From Eubacteriales Family XIII. Incertae Sedis bacterium (GTDB lineage Bacteria > Bacillota > Clostridia > Peptostreptococcales > Anaerovoracaceae), in NCBI GenBank assembly GCA_031257175.1, contig JAIRPE010000092.1:1-45280 (forward strand): 45,280 bases of DNA, written 5' to 3'. The notes below the pieces were generated by a model. The model was not told the origin of the DNA, searched no databases, and was given only the letters and a program-made list of their open reading frames with translations. Shown here piece by piece: positions 8,458-17,701 of this stretch. The position numbers and the translations under genes are program-made. Each line of letters begins with the position of its first letter. The first letter of the stretch is position 1.

Positions 8458-9676
8458 CGGCGGCAATAACGCGGCGGTGGGCATTATTGCCGAGTACAAC
8501 CCTTTCCACAAGGGGCATTTGCACCATTTGAGGCAATCCAGGGAGCTGACCGGCGCGGAGACAGTGGTGGCGGTGATGAGCGGGGATTTCGCCCAGCGGG
8601 GCGAGCCGGCGCTGTTGGACAAGTGGAAGAGGGCGGAGGCCGCCGTGAGGAACGGCGTGGACTTGGTGGTGGAGCTGCCGTTTCTGCACGCCTGCAACAG
8701 CGCGGAGCATTTCGCCATGGGCGGGGTCAAGTTGCTGGCGGCCATGGGGGCGGTTTCCTTCATTTCATTCGGCAGCGAGTCGGGGGACATGGCGGCGCTG
8801 TGGGAGGTCGCGGAAATACTGAGCCGCGAGACGGAGGAGTTCAAGAGGCATTTAAAGGAGGCCGCGGATTCGGGGCTTTCGTTCCCGGCGGCCAGGCAGG
8901 CGGCGGTGGAGAAGGTGGCCGGCGGGGCCGCGGCGGGGTTGCTGCTAAACCCGAACAATATATTGGCGATAGAGTATTTGAAGCAGATAAAGAGGCAGGG
9001 CGCGGCATTGGCGCCTGTCACGGTCAAGCGGCGGGGCGCGGGCTACGGCGAGGCGGCTCCTGAACAGGGCATGGCGGGGGCCGCGGCGGTGAGGAGCCTG
9101 TTCCTGTCCGAACGGAGGGACGAGGCGCTGGCGTATATGCCGAAGGAAGGCAGGGAACTTTACGAAGGGGCTGCTTTCGCGCGCATGGAGGATTTTTTTT
9201 CCATAGTCATGTACGCCGCCAGGACGAAAAGCGCGGAGGAGATAGGGGAGACGCTTTCCGCGTCGGAGGGGCTTGAACATAGGCTGAAGTCCGCGCTGGA
9301 CGTGGCGGGCGACATGGAAGGGCTGATAAAGGCGGTGAAGTCCAGACGCTACACGGAGACGCGGGTGCGCAGGTTCTTGCTGCACAACGCCTTCGGCATT
9401 ACGAAGGAGTTGTTCCGACGGCTGTCCGCTCCGCCCTCGCCAGGATATTTCAGGGTTCTCGCCCTGAACGGCAGGGGACGGGCGCTCCTGAGACGGGTGA
9501 AGGGCGCGTCCGCAGGCGCGGTGGTCACGAACCTCAGCCGGGGCAGGCCGACCTCGCTTGAGGGGGCCGAGATGCTGGCTTTGGACGTATTGGCGGCGGA
9601 TTTGTACAACCTGGCGCTCCGCAGGTCTTTCGGGGGAAGGTCGGATTACCGCGCCAGGCCCTATATGCTCCAGTGA
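8447..9676 (+). CDS. tmcAL: tRNA(Met) cytidine acetate ligase TmcAL (YlbM family)
   Basis: TmcAL makes N4-acetylcytidine at the wobble position of elongator tRNA(Met), activating acetate with ATP. The 409-residue protein has the family hallmark GIIAEYNPFHKGHLHHL (HxGH nucleotidyltransferase motif, about 12-28), VMSGDFAQRGEPALLDKW, VDLVVELPF and SFGSES. The ATG at 8447 overlaps the upstream gene and has GGAGGAG very close to it; an in-frame GTG at 8477 lacks a ribosome binding site. The enzyme uses acetate, and the acetate kinase gene follows, which may be coincidence. Confidence 0.92.
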   Translation: MSISGGNNAAVGIIAEYNPFHKGHLHHLRQSRELTGAETVVAVMSGDFAQRGEPALLDKWKRAEAAVRNGVDLVVELPFLHACNSAEHFAMGGVKLLAAMGAVSFISFGSESGDMAALWEVAEILSRETEEFKRHLKEAADSGLSFPAARQAAVEKVAGGAAAGLLLNPNNILAIEYLKQIKRQGAALAPVTVKRRGAGYGEAAPEQGMAGAAAVRSLFLSERRDEALAYMPKEGRELYEGAAFARMEDFFSIVMYAARTKSAEEIGETLSASEGLEHRLKSALDVAGDMEGLIKAVKSRRYTETRVRRFLLHNAFGITKELFRRLSAPPSPGYFRVLALNGRGRALLRRVKGASAGAVVTNLSRGRPTSLEGAEMLALDVLAADLYNLALRRSFGGRSDYRARPYMLQ

Positions 9677-9686
9677 GGCTTGACGG

Positions 9687-9716
9687 TTGTGTTAGGGAGC
9701 CTACATGGCGTATAAT
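9687..9716 (+). promoter_or_regulatory. Probable ackA promoter
   Basis: TTGTGT (9687-9692), an 18-base spacer and TATAAT (9711-9716); a second overlapping TATAAT lies at 9719-9724. It is in the 124-base gap after tmcAL. Confidence 0.45.
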
Positions 9717-9800
9717 AGTATAATGGTGTTAGTTGGCTGGCGCGCCCTGGGGAGCCGCGCCGCCGCGTAGGACGGGCGCTTTCGAGAAGGAGAAATTGGA

Positions 9801-11015
9801 ATGAAGGTATTAATTATCAATTGTGGGAGTTCTTCGTTGAAATATCAATTGCTGGATATGACCAACGAGACGTTGCTGGCGAAGGGCCTCGTCGAGCGTA
9901 TCGGCATCGAGGGTTCCGCCATAACTCATGAGAAGACGGGACGGAAGGACAAGTTCACTCTGGCGACGCCGATGGAGGACCACAACGACGCCATCAGGCA
10001 CGTCATACAGGCATTGCTGGACAAAGACCATGGGGTGGTCAGCTCCATGGATGAGATAGGCGCCGTGGGCCACAGGGTAGTCCACGCGGGGGAGATGTAC
10101 TCCAAATCCGTCCTGATCGACAAGTCGGTCATAAAGGCGCTGAACGACTGCGCGGACTTGGCGCCGTTGCACAACCCGCCCAATATCACGGGGATCGAGG
10201 CATGTCAGGCCATCATGCCCGGCACGCCCATGGCGGCGGTTTTCGACACGGCGTTCCATCAGACTATACCCCCCGAGGCGTATGTGTACGCCATACCTTA
10301 CGAATATTATGAGAAATACCGCATACGCCGCTACGGGTTCCACGGGACGAGCCACAAGTACGTGGCGGAGCGCACGGCGGATATTTTGGGGGTCAATATC
10401 AAAGATTTGAAGATAATCACGTGCCATCTGGGCAACGGCGCCAGCGTCACCGCCATAAAGAGGGGGAAGAGCCTTGACACGTCCATGGGCTTCACGCCGC
10501 TGGAAGGGCTGGTAATGGGTACCAGGGCCGGAGACCTCGACACGGCCATCATCCAGTTCCTCTGCGAGAAGGAGGACATGTCGCTGCCTGAGATAATGAA
10601 CGTCCTGAACATGGAGTCCGGCGTGTACGGGCTTTCGGGGGTCAGCAGCGATTTCAGGGACTTGGAGCAGGCCGTGGAGGCCGGCAATGAGCGGGCCGCC
10701 CTGGCCGTAAAGGTGTTCGCCCACCGAGTGAGGTTTTACATAGGCGCCTACATAGCCATCATGAACGGGGTGGACGCCATCGTGTTCACGGCAGGCCTGG
10801 GCGAGAACAGCGCGGAGGTACGCGCCATCATCTGCAACGAGCTGGGCAATCTGGGCATTAAGCTGGATTTGGTGAAGAACAAGGTGAGAGGGAAGGAGAG
10901 CGTGATCAGCAAGGACGACTCGCGCGTGGCCATACTGCTCATCCCCACCAACGAGGAGCTTATGATAGCTCGGGACACGTATAAGCTGGTTAATAAGTTG
11001 AAGAGAAACGTTTGA
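9801..11015 (+). CDS. ackA: Acetate kinase
   Basis: AckA interconverts acetyl phosphate plus ADP with acetate plus ATP, usually the energy-conserving end of fermentation. The 404-residue protein has the typical length and motifs: [12 protein letters not shown] at the N-terminus, [55 protein letters not shown] and [10 protein letters not shown]. Start ATG follows AGAAGGAGA with good spacing. No phosphotransacetylase gene (pta) is adjacent; upstream is tmcAL and downstream is the convergent argR-recN operon. It appears to be transcribed alone from its own promoter. Confidence 0.97.
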   Translation: MKVLIINCGSSSLKYQLLDMTNETLLAKGLVERIGIEGSAITHEKTGRKDKFTLATPMEDHNDAIRHVIQALLDKDHGVVSSMDEIGAVGHRVVHAGEMYSKSVLIDKSVIKALNDCADLAPLHNPPNITGIEACQAIMPGTPMAAVFDTAFHQTIPPEAYVYAIPYEYYEKYRIRRYGFHGTSHKYVAERTADILGVNIKDLKIITCHLGNGASVTAIKRGKSLDTSMGFTPLEGLVMGTRAGDLDTAIIQFLCEKEDMSLPEIMNVLNMESGVYGLSGVSSDFRDLEQAVEAGNERAALAVKVFAHRVRFYIGAYIAIMNGVDAIVFTAGLGENSAEVRAIICNELGNLGIKLDLVKNKVRGKESVISKDDSRVAILLIPTNEELMIARDTYKLVNKLKRNV

Positions 11016-11167
11016 CAGGCATCAAGTGTTCGGCGCCATGAACGGCGGATTTTCAGCTTCTGGTTCTTCGAGGCGCGAATAGGGCGGATATCGGACGGAT
11101 GTCGTGCGTTTTCATCCCGGTGTAAGCCGCAGGGGATTCGTCTGCTGACGTGATATTGGCATATTTG

Positions 11168-12847
11168 TCAGCTTCTGCTGACGTTGGACAGGGAAATTAA
11201 TTCCCGCGCGTTTTTTAGGGTTGTTTCCGTGACGTTCGCGCCGCTCAGAAGCCGGGCGATTTCGATCGCTCGCTCGTCGTCATTGAGAGTCGTGATAGAG
11301 GTGTATGTGGCCGAGTCGTCGGAACTTTTGGCTATCATTAGGTGCGTCCTGCCGCAAGCCGCTATCTGAGGGAGATGCGTGACGCACACGATTTGACGCT
11401 TCTCTGCCATTGCCAGCAGCTTTTTTCCCACTATGCTGGCGGTCACGCCGCTGATGCCGCTGTCAATTTCGTCAAATATCATGGTGGGGATATTGTCGAA
11501 GTCCCCGATGATCGCTTTGAAAGCCAACATCATACGTGACATTTCGCCGCCGGACGCTACTTTCGCCAAGGGTAAGGAGGGTTGCCCGGCATTTGTGGAG
11601 ATATAGAACTCAACGGAATCTACGCCATTTTGTGAGATAATGTCGCTGGACTCATCGAATACGACCGAAAAATGCGCATTGTTGAAATTAAGACGGAGTA
11701 ATTCATCGTTCACTTTTGTCTCCAGATCCGAGGCCGCTTCTTTCCTTAGGGCGGTCAAGGTTTTGCAGAGCGTCCTGAGCGCGGTCTCTTGTTCGGAGAC
11801 GACGGAACTTAGTTCTGTCTTCAGCGTATCGACGTTTTCGATATCCTCAAGTTCGCGCTCGAGTCTGTCCCTGTGGTTCAGAACGGTAACTACGGATCCG
11901 CCGTGTTTGGACGTGAGGTTTTCGATCTTGTCCAGCCGGGAAATGGTCTCATCAAGAGACTCGTGAGAAAATCCAATATGCTCCGCTTTGGCTCGTATGG
12001 TTCCTGCTAGATCTTCAATTGCGTAATAGCAATCAGATATTGTATTTCTGATGTCGTCCAGATCTTTTGAATATTCAGATATATCTTGAAGAGCCCGCAT
12101 GGCATTCCCGAGACCGCTTAGAGCCGATAAGCGGTCATCGTATAAGGCGTCGCGCGCCACGGTTAGTTTTTCGAATATATACCCGCTGTTTTGCAGTATG
12201 GCCAAGCGCTCCCGCAGAATCACGTCCTCGTCGGGCTTGGGATCGATCTGCCGGATTTCGGCCAGCTCATAGCGCATGAAATCAAGTCTGCGCCGGGCTT
12301 CTTCCTCGCGTTTCAGCAAATCGGCCAGTTTATCCCTTGAGGCTTTATATGATTTCCAATTTGCCGCGATTTTTTCCTTTAAGGGGAGAATGATCGGCGC
12401 ATGATAAAAATCAATAAGCTCCAGATGCTTTTCCGTCTTGAATAGGGACTGATGGTCATATTGTCCGTGAATATCGACCAATTTTGAGGTAAGAGAGGAG
12501 AGTTGCGACAAGGTGACGATCATTCCGTTGATTCTGGCCGTGCTCTTGCCGTTGACGGATATCTCCCGAGTCAGTATTGCCTCTGAATCGTCGCTTGCGC
12601 GCAGATAGGGCGCGTCGTCGCGAGGAAAGTGTTCGGGCAACTCTATAATCATTTGTATGATCGCCTTTTCCTTGCCGCTGCGAACCATGGCGCTATCGGC
12701 TCGACTGCCAAGAGCCAGACTTATCGCTTCAATGATAACGGATTTGCCGGCGCCTGTTTCGCCGGTGATGACACACAAGCCTTCTGAAAGCTCCATATCC
12801 AAGCGTTCTATTGTGGCAAAGTCGTGAATGGCGATGTTTCTTATCAT
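11168..12847 (-). CDS. recN: DNA repair protein RecN
   Basis: RecN is an SMC-like ATPase that acts early in double-strand-break repair. The 559-residue protein has the Walker A motif GETGAGKS (about 29-36), a long central coiled-coil region (about 150-370), the ABC signature ASGGEMSRMMLA (about 429) and Walker B MIFDEIDSGISG (about 452). The length is normal. Its start overlaps the argR stop by four bases (ATGA), so the two are translationally coupled; argR-recN is a classic Bacillota arrangement. Codon use is less GC-biased than in the neighbouring glycogen genes. A convergent ackA lies about 150 bases beyond its end. Confidence 0.95.
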   Translation of the reverse strand: MIRNIAIHDFATIERLDMELSEGLCVITGETGAGKSVIIEAISLALGSRADSAMVRSGKEKAIIQMIIELPEHFPRDDAPYLRASDDSEAILTREISVNGKSTARINGMIVTLSQLSSLTSKLVDIHGQYDHQSLFKTEKHLELIDFYHAPIILPLKEKIAANWKSYKASRDKLADLLKREEEARRRLDFMRYELAEIRQIDPKPDEDVILRERLAILQNSGYIFEKLTVARDALYDDRLSALSGLGNAMRALQDISEYSKDLDDIRNTISDCYYAIEDLAGTIRAKAEHIGFSHESLDETISRLDKIENLTSKHGGSVVTVLNHRDRLERELEDIENVDTLKTELSSVVSEQETALRTLCKTLTALRKEAASDLETKVNDELLRLNFNNAHFSVVFDESSDIISQNGVDSVEFYISTNAGQPSLPLAKVASGGEMSRMMLAFKAIIGDFDNIPTMIFDEIDSGISGVTASIVGKKLLAMAEKRQIVCVTHLPQIAACGRTHLMIAKSSDDSATYTSITTLNDDERAIEIARLLSGANVTETTLKNARELISLSNVSRS

Positions 12848-13302
12848 AGCGGATATCTCAACATTTCCTTGAAACGGGAAACCAGCGAGGCGACATTTTG
12901 CGGCTCGTTAACGACCAAAAATATCGTGTTGTCTCCGGCAATGCTACCCAATATATTGGGCAGACTCATGGAATCTATGGTCTCGGCCGCCGCGTTGGCA
13001 CATCCGGAAAGAGTCTTTATCACGATGATATTTCCGGAATCAGAAACAGACTGAATCGTCTCGCGAAATATTTTCGCGAAGCGATCAACGGAATTTTGAA
13101 CATTGAACGAATTTGCGACATATTTGTATTTTCCGTCAGAGGTGAGCGTCTTTAACAGCTGCAGTTCTCTAATGTCACGAGACACCGTGGCTTGAGTCAC
13201 GCTGAAGCCGTTCTCCTTCAGCAGTTCGGCGAGCCGTTCTTGCGTGTCTACTTGGTGCGTGCTGATAATATCCAATATTTTGTTTTGCCGTGAATAACGC
13301 AT
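12844..13302 (-). CDS. argR: Arginine repressor ArgR (AhrC family)
   Basis: ArgR is an arginine-sensing hexameric repressor of arginine synthesis and activator of catabolism. The 152-residue protein has an N-terminal winged helix (MRYSRQNKILDIIS, with VTQATVSRDIRELQLLK at about 37-53) and a C-terminal oligomerisation and arginine-binding domain with the conserved GCANAAAETIDSM and GSIAGDNTIFLV. The ATG at 13302 is chosen over one 16 codons upstream because GAAGGAGT precedes it and it matches the family N-terminus. It is the first gene of argR-recN. A degenerate copy of repeat family 1 and a perfect palindrome lie in its promoter region. Confidence 0.95.
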   Translation of the reverse strand: MRYSRQNKILDIISTHQVDTQERLAELLKENGFSVTQATVSRDIRELQLLKTLTSDGKYKYVANSFNVQNSVDRFAKIFRETIQSVSDSGNIIVIKTLSGCANAAAETIDSMSLPNILGSIAGDNTIFLVVNEPQNVASLVSRFKEMLRYPL

Positions 13303-13362
13303 ACGCTGACTCCTTCTCGCGATAAACGCAGTTAAGCGGTAACTGTTCATTCAAAGGTTGCT

Positions 13363-13445
13363 CTGAAACGCGGGGCAAAAGCCAATGCGGCCCAACGGGG
13401 AAAAGACCGGCGCGCGTACAACATCCAGCCGATATGGCAACAGGC
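13363..13445 (-). repeat. Dispersed repeat family 1, diverged fragment
   Basis: TGAAACGCGGGGCAAAAG matches the hairpin cassette at 32685-32702 and 32773-32790. The following CCAATGCGGCCCAACGGGG and AAAAGACCGGCG match the reverse complement of the left arm of the complete element at 25198-25366. It is therefore a cassette-to-arm junction of the same family, older and more degraded. Confidence 0.5.
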
Positions 13446-13457
13446 AACCCCATTAAA

Positions 13458-13488
13458 TTATACCATAACGCCAAGCTCTATGGTATAA
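13458..13488. promoter_or_regulatory. Operator-like perfect inverted repeat between argR and glgP
   Basis: TTATACCATA (13458-13467) and TATGGTATAA (13479-13488) are perfect inverted arms separated by 11 bases, so the arm centres are 21 bases apart, two helical turns. It does not match the usual ARG box (TGAAT/ATTCA halves), so the binding protein is unknown. Confidence 0.45.
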
Positions 13489-13577
13489 CTTATATCATCA
13501 TCCTGAGTTTTTACAATATTGCTTCTCGTATTTTGGCAAAAATAATGCATAACTTCCCCACCACCCGCCAGTTTTTG

Positions 13578-13586
13578 TGATATAAT
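13578..13586 (+). promoter_or_regulatory. Extended -10 promoter of the glycogen operon
   Basis: TGATATAAT gives an extended -10 (TGn plus TATAAT) about 50 bases upstream of glgP. No good -35 box is seen 17 bases upstream, as is usual for extended -10 promoters. Confidence 0.45.
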
Positions 13587-13633
13587 TAGGTTATCCGGGC
13601 GCCTCCCCATCACGCCCGGCAACACGCATACCA

Positions 13634-16066
13634 TTGGAGGTGGTAACCATTTTCAAGAACACCAACGAATTCATAAGAGAATACCGCGCCGAGTTCGCGG
13701 ACCATTTGGGAAAAGCATTTGAGGAAAGCAGCCCGCTGGAGCGCTATACCATGCTGGTGCGGCTGATTCGCAGGCATATAAGCAGGCAGTGGGTGTACAC
13801 CAACACCCAGTACGGCAAAAAGGACGGGGACAAGCAGGTCTACTACTTCTCCATGGAGTTCCTCATCGGCAAGCTGCTGAACAACTACCTGGTAAACCTG
13901 GGAATACGCGAGATAGTGAGCGATGGCTTGGCCCAGCTGAAGGTGGATCTGGACGACATCGTCAGCCTGGAGGTGGACGCGGGGTTGGGCAACGGCGGCC
14001 TGGGAAGGCTCGCCGCCTGCTTCCTGGACTCCATGGCCTTCCTGGGCATACCGGGCCACGGCAACGGCATCCGGTACAAATTCGGCCTGTTCCGCCAGAA
14101 AATAGTGGACGGCCAGCAGGTGGAGCTGCCTGACAACTGGCTGCAGCAGGGCTACCCCTGGGAGATACGCAAGCCCGAGAAATCCGTGGTCGTCAGATTC
14201 AACGGCAACGTGAACTGGGTTCAGGACGGGCAGCGTCTGAGATTCGTCCATGAAAACTACGACGCGGTGCTGGCCGTGCCCTACGACGTGCCCATCATCG
14301 GCTACGCCAGGGACGACCAGATAAACACCCTCCGCCTGTGGAGCGCGGAGCCTGCGGGGGAGGAATTCGACTTCGCCTCCTTCAACCGCGGGGACTACGC
14401 CAAGGCGCTGCACTCCCGCTCGGACGCGGAGGCCATATCGTACGTGCTGTACCCCAACGACAACAACCAGTCGGGCCAGGAGCTGAGGCTGAAGCAGGAG
14501 TATTTCCTGGTGGCCGCGGGGGTGGCCGCCATCGTCCAGAGGTACAAGAGGAAGCGGGGGAACCTTCTGGAGCTTAACGACAATATCTCCATACACATAA
14601 ACGACACCCATCCCGCGCTCTGCGTGGCGGAACTGATGCGCATACTGGTGGACGAGGAGGACATGGACTGGGAGCGGGCGTGGACTATCACCGTGAACAC
14701 CGTCTCCTTCACCAACCACACGGTCATGCCCGAGGCGCTGGAGCGCTGGCCCGAGGAGATGTTCCGCCGCCTGCTGCCCAGGATATACATGATAATATGC
14801 GAGATAGACCGACGCCACCGCATACTGCTGGAGAGCCACGCGGCCACCAAGAGCCAGGTGGCGAACACCGCCATCATCCGCGACGGCCAGCTGCACATGG
14901 TGAACCTGGCCGTCATAGGCAGCCATTCCGTGAACGGCGTGGCTGCCCTGCACACGGAGATACTGAAGCGCGACCTGCTGCGCGACTTTTACGTCAGCTT
15001 CCCCTACAAGTTCAAGAACGAGACCAACGGAGTGTCCCACCGCCGCTTCCTGCTCTGCGCCAACCCCGGCCTGTCGGGGCTTATCACCGAATGCGTGGGC
15101 GAGGGCTGGGCGAAGGATTTCAGCCGCGTGGAGGGCCTGCTGGACTTCGAGGGGGACGCGGGCCTTTTGGACAGGCTGGGCGAGGTCAAGCGGGGCAACA
15201 AAGTGAGGCTGGCCAAATACGTGAAGGAATCCACGGGCGTGGCCCTGGACCCCGACTCCCTCTTCGACGTTCAGGTCAAGCGCATACACGGCTACAAGCG
15301 CCAGCTTCTGAACGTGCTGCAGATTTTGTCATTGTACAATAACATAAAGGACCATCCGAACGGCCATTACACGCCCTGCAGCTTCATCATCGCGGGCAAG
15401 GCCGCGCCGGGCTACCACTTGGCGAAAATGATAATTCAACTCATCTGCTCCCTGGCCGATAAAATAAACAACGACCCTGTGGCCAGCCGCTTCATAAAGC
15501 TGGTGTTCGTGGAAAATTTCAACGTCACCATAGGCGAGATGATCTACCCCGCGTCTGACATAAGCGAGCAGATCTCCATCGCGGGGAAGGAGGCCTCAGG
15601 CACGGGGAACATGAAGCAGATGATGAACGGCGCCATCACCCTGGGCACGCTGGACGGCGCCAACGTGGAGATAAGGGACGCGGTGGGCGAGGAGTACATG
15701 GGGCTGTTCGGCCTGCGGGTGGACCAGGTCATGAGTTTCTACCTGAAGGGCGGCTATCTGTCCTGGGACGCCTACCACGAGGACCCGAGGCTCAAAAAAG
15801 CGCTGGATCAGCTGATAAGCGGCTTCTTCTCAGGCGCCGGCAATGAGTTCAAGGACATTTACAACAGCCTTCTCAGGGACAACGACGAGTATTTCGTCCT
15901 GAAGGACTTCGACTCCTACACGGACGCCTGCCACAGGCTGTACAGCTGGTACGAGGACAAGCGGCGCTGGAACGCGGCGTCCCTGCGGAACATCGCCCGC
16001 TCTTGGCAGTTCTCCAGCGACGAGACCATAAAGCGCTATGAGAGCGACATATGGAACAGGCTTTGA
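13634..16066 (+). CDS. glgP: Glycogen phosphorylase
   Basis: GlgP releases glucose-1-phosphate from glycogen chain ends using pyridoxal phosphate. The protein is about 805-810 residues, normal for the family, with YYFSMEFLIGKLLNNYL, GNGGLGRLAACFLDSMA, YDVPIIGY and the pyridoxal-phosphate lysine motif EASGTGNMKQMMNGAITLGT (about 652-671). The start is unclear. TTG at 13634 and GTG at 13640 are in frame, but the only strong ribosome binding site (GGAGG, 13636-13640) overlaps them. The codon correctly spaced from it is ATT at 13649, a rare initiator. It is the first gene of the glycogen operon. Confidence 0.94.
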   Translation: MEVVTIFKNTNEFIREYRAEFADHLGKAFEESSPLERYTMLVRLIRRHISRQWVYTNTQYGKKDGDKQVYYFSMEFLIGKLLNNYLVNLGIREIVSDGLAQLKVDLDDIVSLEVDAGLGNGGLGRLAACFLDSMAFLGIPGHGNGIRYKFGLFRQKIVDGQQVELPDNWLQQGYPWEIRKPEKSVVVRFNGNVNWVQDGQRLRFVHENYDAVLAVPYDVPIIGYARDDQINTLRLWSAEPAGEEFDFASFNRGDYAKALHSRSDAEAISYVLYPNDNNQSGQELRLKQEYFLVAAGVAAIVQRYKRKRGNLLELNDNISIHINDTHPALCVAELMRILVDEEDMDWERAWTITVNTVSFTNHTVMPEALERWPEEMFRRLLPRIYMIICEIDRRHRILLESHAATKSQVANTAIIRDGQLHMVNLAVIGSHSVNGVAALHTEILKRDLLRDFYVSFPYKFKNETNGVSHRRFLLCANPGLSGLITECVGEGWAKDFSRVEGLLDFEGDAGLLDRLGEVKRGNKVRLAKYVKESTGVALDPDSLFDVQVKRIHGYKRQLLNVLQILSLYNNIKDHPNGHYTPCSFIIAGKAAPGYHLAKMIIQLICSLADKINNDPVASRFIKLVFVENFNVTIGEMIYPASDISEQISIAGKEASGTGNMKQMMNGAITLGTLDGANVEIRDAVGEEYMGLFGLRVDQVMSFYLKGGYLSWDAYHEDPRLKKALDQLISGFFSGAGNEFKDIYNSLLRDNDEYFVLKDFDSYTDACHRLYSWYEDKRRWNAASLRNIARSWQFSSDETIKRYESDIWNRL

Positions 16067-16101
16067 TATGCTTTGATACATAGGAAAGGATGTGAAGCGC
16101 C

Positions 16102-17298
16102 TTGACCAAAAAAGATTGCGTCGCCATGCTTCTGGCAGGAGGCCAGGGCAGCAGGCTGGGGGCCCTAACCGCCCTGGTGGCCAAGCCCGCGGTGTCCTTC
16201 GGGGGCAAATACAAAATCATCGATTTCAGCCTCAGCAACTGCATAGCGTCGGGCATTGACACGGTGGGAGTGCTGACCCAGTACAGGCCGATGATGCTGA
16301 ACGCCTATATCGGCACCGGCGCGGCCTGGGATTTGAACGAGACGGGAGGGGGCGTCCACATACTCCCCCCTTATCTCAGGCAGGGGGGCGGCGAGTGGTA
16401 CACGGGCACGGCCAACGCCATTTTCCAGAACCTGGACTTCATCGCCAGCTACAGGCCCGAGCATGTGCTGATTCTCTCGGGCGACCACATATACCAGATG
16501 GCCTACGACAAGATGCTGGCTTTCCACAAAAACAGCAAGGCGGACGTGACCATCTCCGTGATGGAGGTGCCCTGGGACGAGGCGTCCCGCTTCGGCATAC
16601 TGACCGCCGCCGAGGACGGGCGCATAACCAAGTTCGCCGAGAAGCCCGAGAACCCCGACAGCAACCTGGCGTCCATGGGGATTTACATCTTCGGCGCCCA
16701 ACTCCTGCAAGACGCGCTTACCGAGGACGAGAACGACCCCGAATCCTCCAAGGATTTCGGGCATGATGTGATACCGCGGCTTCTGGCGCAGGGCAAATCC
16801 CTGTACGCCTTCAAATTCAAGGGCTACTGGAAAGACGTGGGTACAATAGAAAGTTATTACAACGCGAACATGGAGCTGTTGCAGGACGACCCGCCTTTCA
16901 ACATCTTCGACCATAAGGTGCGCATACTGTCCAACAGCAATATCTACCCGCCCCAATACATCTGGCCCGAGGCGAAGGTGGTGAACAGCCTCATCTGCAA
17001 CGGGTGCAGCGTGAGGGGCACGGTGATAAACTCCATACTCAGCCCCAACGTCAAGGTAGGCGAGGGCTGCTCCGTGATAAACTCCATAATACTGCCCGAG
17101 ACGAGGATTGAGCGGGGCTGCACCCTGCAGAAGGTGATCGTGGGGGAAAACACCCTGATAAACAAGGACAGCTTCCTGGGCGCCCCCCATGAGGGCGGAG
17201 AACCGCCCCAGCAGGGCATCACCGTGGTAGCCGACAACATGTCCTTAGCCGAGGGCACGCGCGTCGTGGAAGGCGACAACGTGTACTACGACCGATAA
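16102..17298 (+). CDS. glgC: Glucose-1-phosphate adenylyltransferase, catalytic subunit
   Basis: GlgC makes ADP-glucose from glucose-1-phosphate and ATP, the committed step of glycogen synthesis. The 398-residue protein has the pyrophosphorylase motif [14 protein letters not shown] (about 10-23), [41 protein letters not shown] and EKPENP, followed by a left-handed beta-helix domain (about 290-390). The start is a TTG with AAAGGA about 11 bases upstream. It lies 35 bases after glgP. It probably forms a hetero-oligomer with the downstream GlgD, as described for Bacillota enzymes. Confidence 0.95.
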   Translation: MTKKDCVAMLLAGGQGSRLGALTALVAKPAVSFGGKYKIIDFSLSNCIASGIDTVGVLTQYRPMMLNAYIGTGAAWDLNETGGGVHILPPYLRQGGGEWYTGTANAIFQNLDFIASYRPEHVLILSGDHIYQMAYDKMLAFHKNSKADVTISVMEVPWDEASRFGILTAAEDGRITKFAEKPENPDSNLASMGIYIFGAQLLQDALTEDENDPESSKDFGHDVIPRLLAQGKSLYAFKFKGYWKDVGTIESYYNANMELLQDDPPFNIFDHKVRILSNSNIYPPQYIWPEAKVVNSLICNGCSVRGTVINSILSPNVKVGEGCSVINSIILPETRIERGCTLQKVIVGENTLINKDSFLGAPHEGGEPPQQGITVVADNMSLAEGTRVVEGDNVYYDR

Positions 17299-17701
17299 GC
17301 GCGAACAGGCGCCAAGGCGACGGCGGCTGAGGGCAGGGCCGACGGCGGCGGGACGGGAAAAGAAGCGTGAGGGGGGATTGTGAAACAGACGGCAAGGAGG
17401 GGGATAACGCAAGTGGGCTTTCCGCAACAGGTTTCCGCAGCGCCGACGCTATGTGGAAAAAAGACAGGCGGACGCCGCGCAGGATTTTTTCCGCAGGGCT
17501 AGGAACGCGAAGAGAGGGAGGAGGCTGGGGTCACAGGAGCTTTAGCTCCGTCGTGCCCCGCCCTTGAGGAGCGCAGCGCTTCAGCGCGTGGCGCTCCACC
17601 ATGGAGCGTACTTGCAGTACGTGACTGACGACCGAACGAGCAGCGCCGACGCTATGCGGGAAAAAGACAAGCGGCACACGAGAGGGGGAATCGTAAATAC
17701 C
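17299..17701. other. Structured glgC-glgD spacer
   Basis: This 403-base spacer inside an operon carries no supported gene. It holds a 35-bp direct repeat (17437-17471 and 17640-17674, three mismatches). Between the copies are compact hairpins: GGAGC/GCTCC (17536-17549), GGAGCGC/GCGCTCC (17568-17597) and CGTAC/GTACG (17607-17621). A further GGAGCG at 17603-17608 could compete for pairing with 17591-17597. Confidence 0.5.
17437..17471 (+). repeat. 35-bp direct repeat, first copy (second copy 17640-17674)
   Basis: Both copies share GCAGCGCCGACGCTATG, then a GG-rich step, then AAAAAGACA and GCGG. They differ at three positions (T/C, A/G, G/A). The distance between copy starts is 203 bases. A local duplication in the glgC-glgD spacer is likely. 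Confidence 0.65.

Larger units (their letters stand above)
13303..13633. other. Divergent argR/glgP intergenic region
   Basis: No gene is visible. The region holds a diverged fragment of repeat family 1 (13363-13445), an operator-like palindrome (13458-13488) and the extended -10 promoter of glgP (13578-13586). Confidence 0.5.

Noticed and set aside
13610-15289. Long minus-strand open frame over glgP
   Set aside because: Shadow of glgP. It is Val/His/Gln-rich without motifs and arises from the high GC of third positions.
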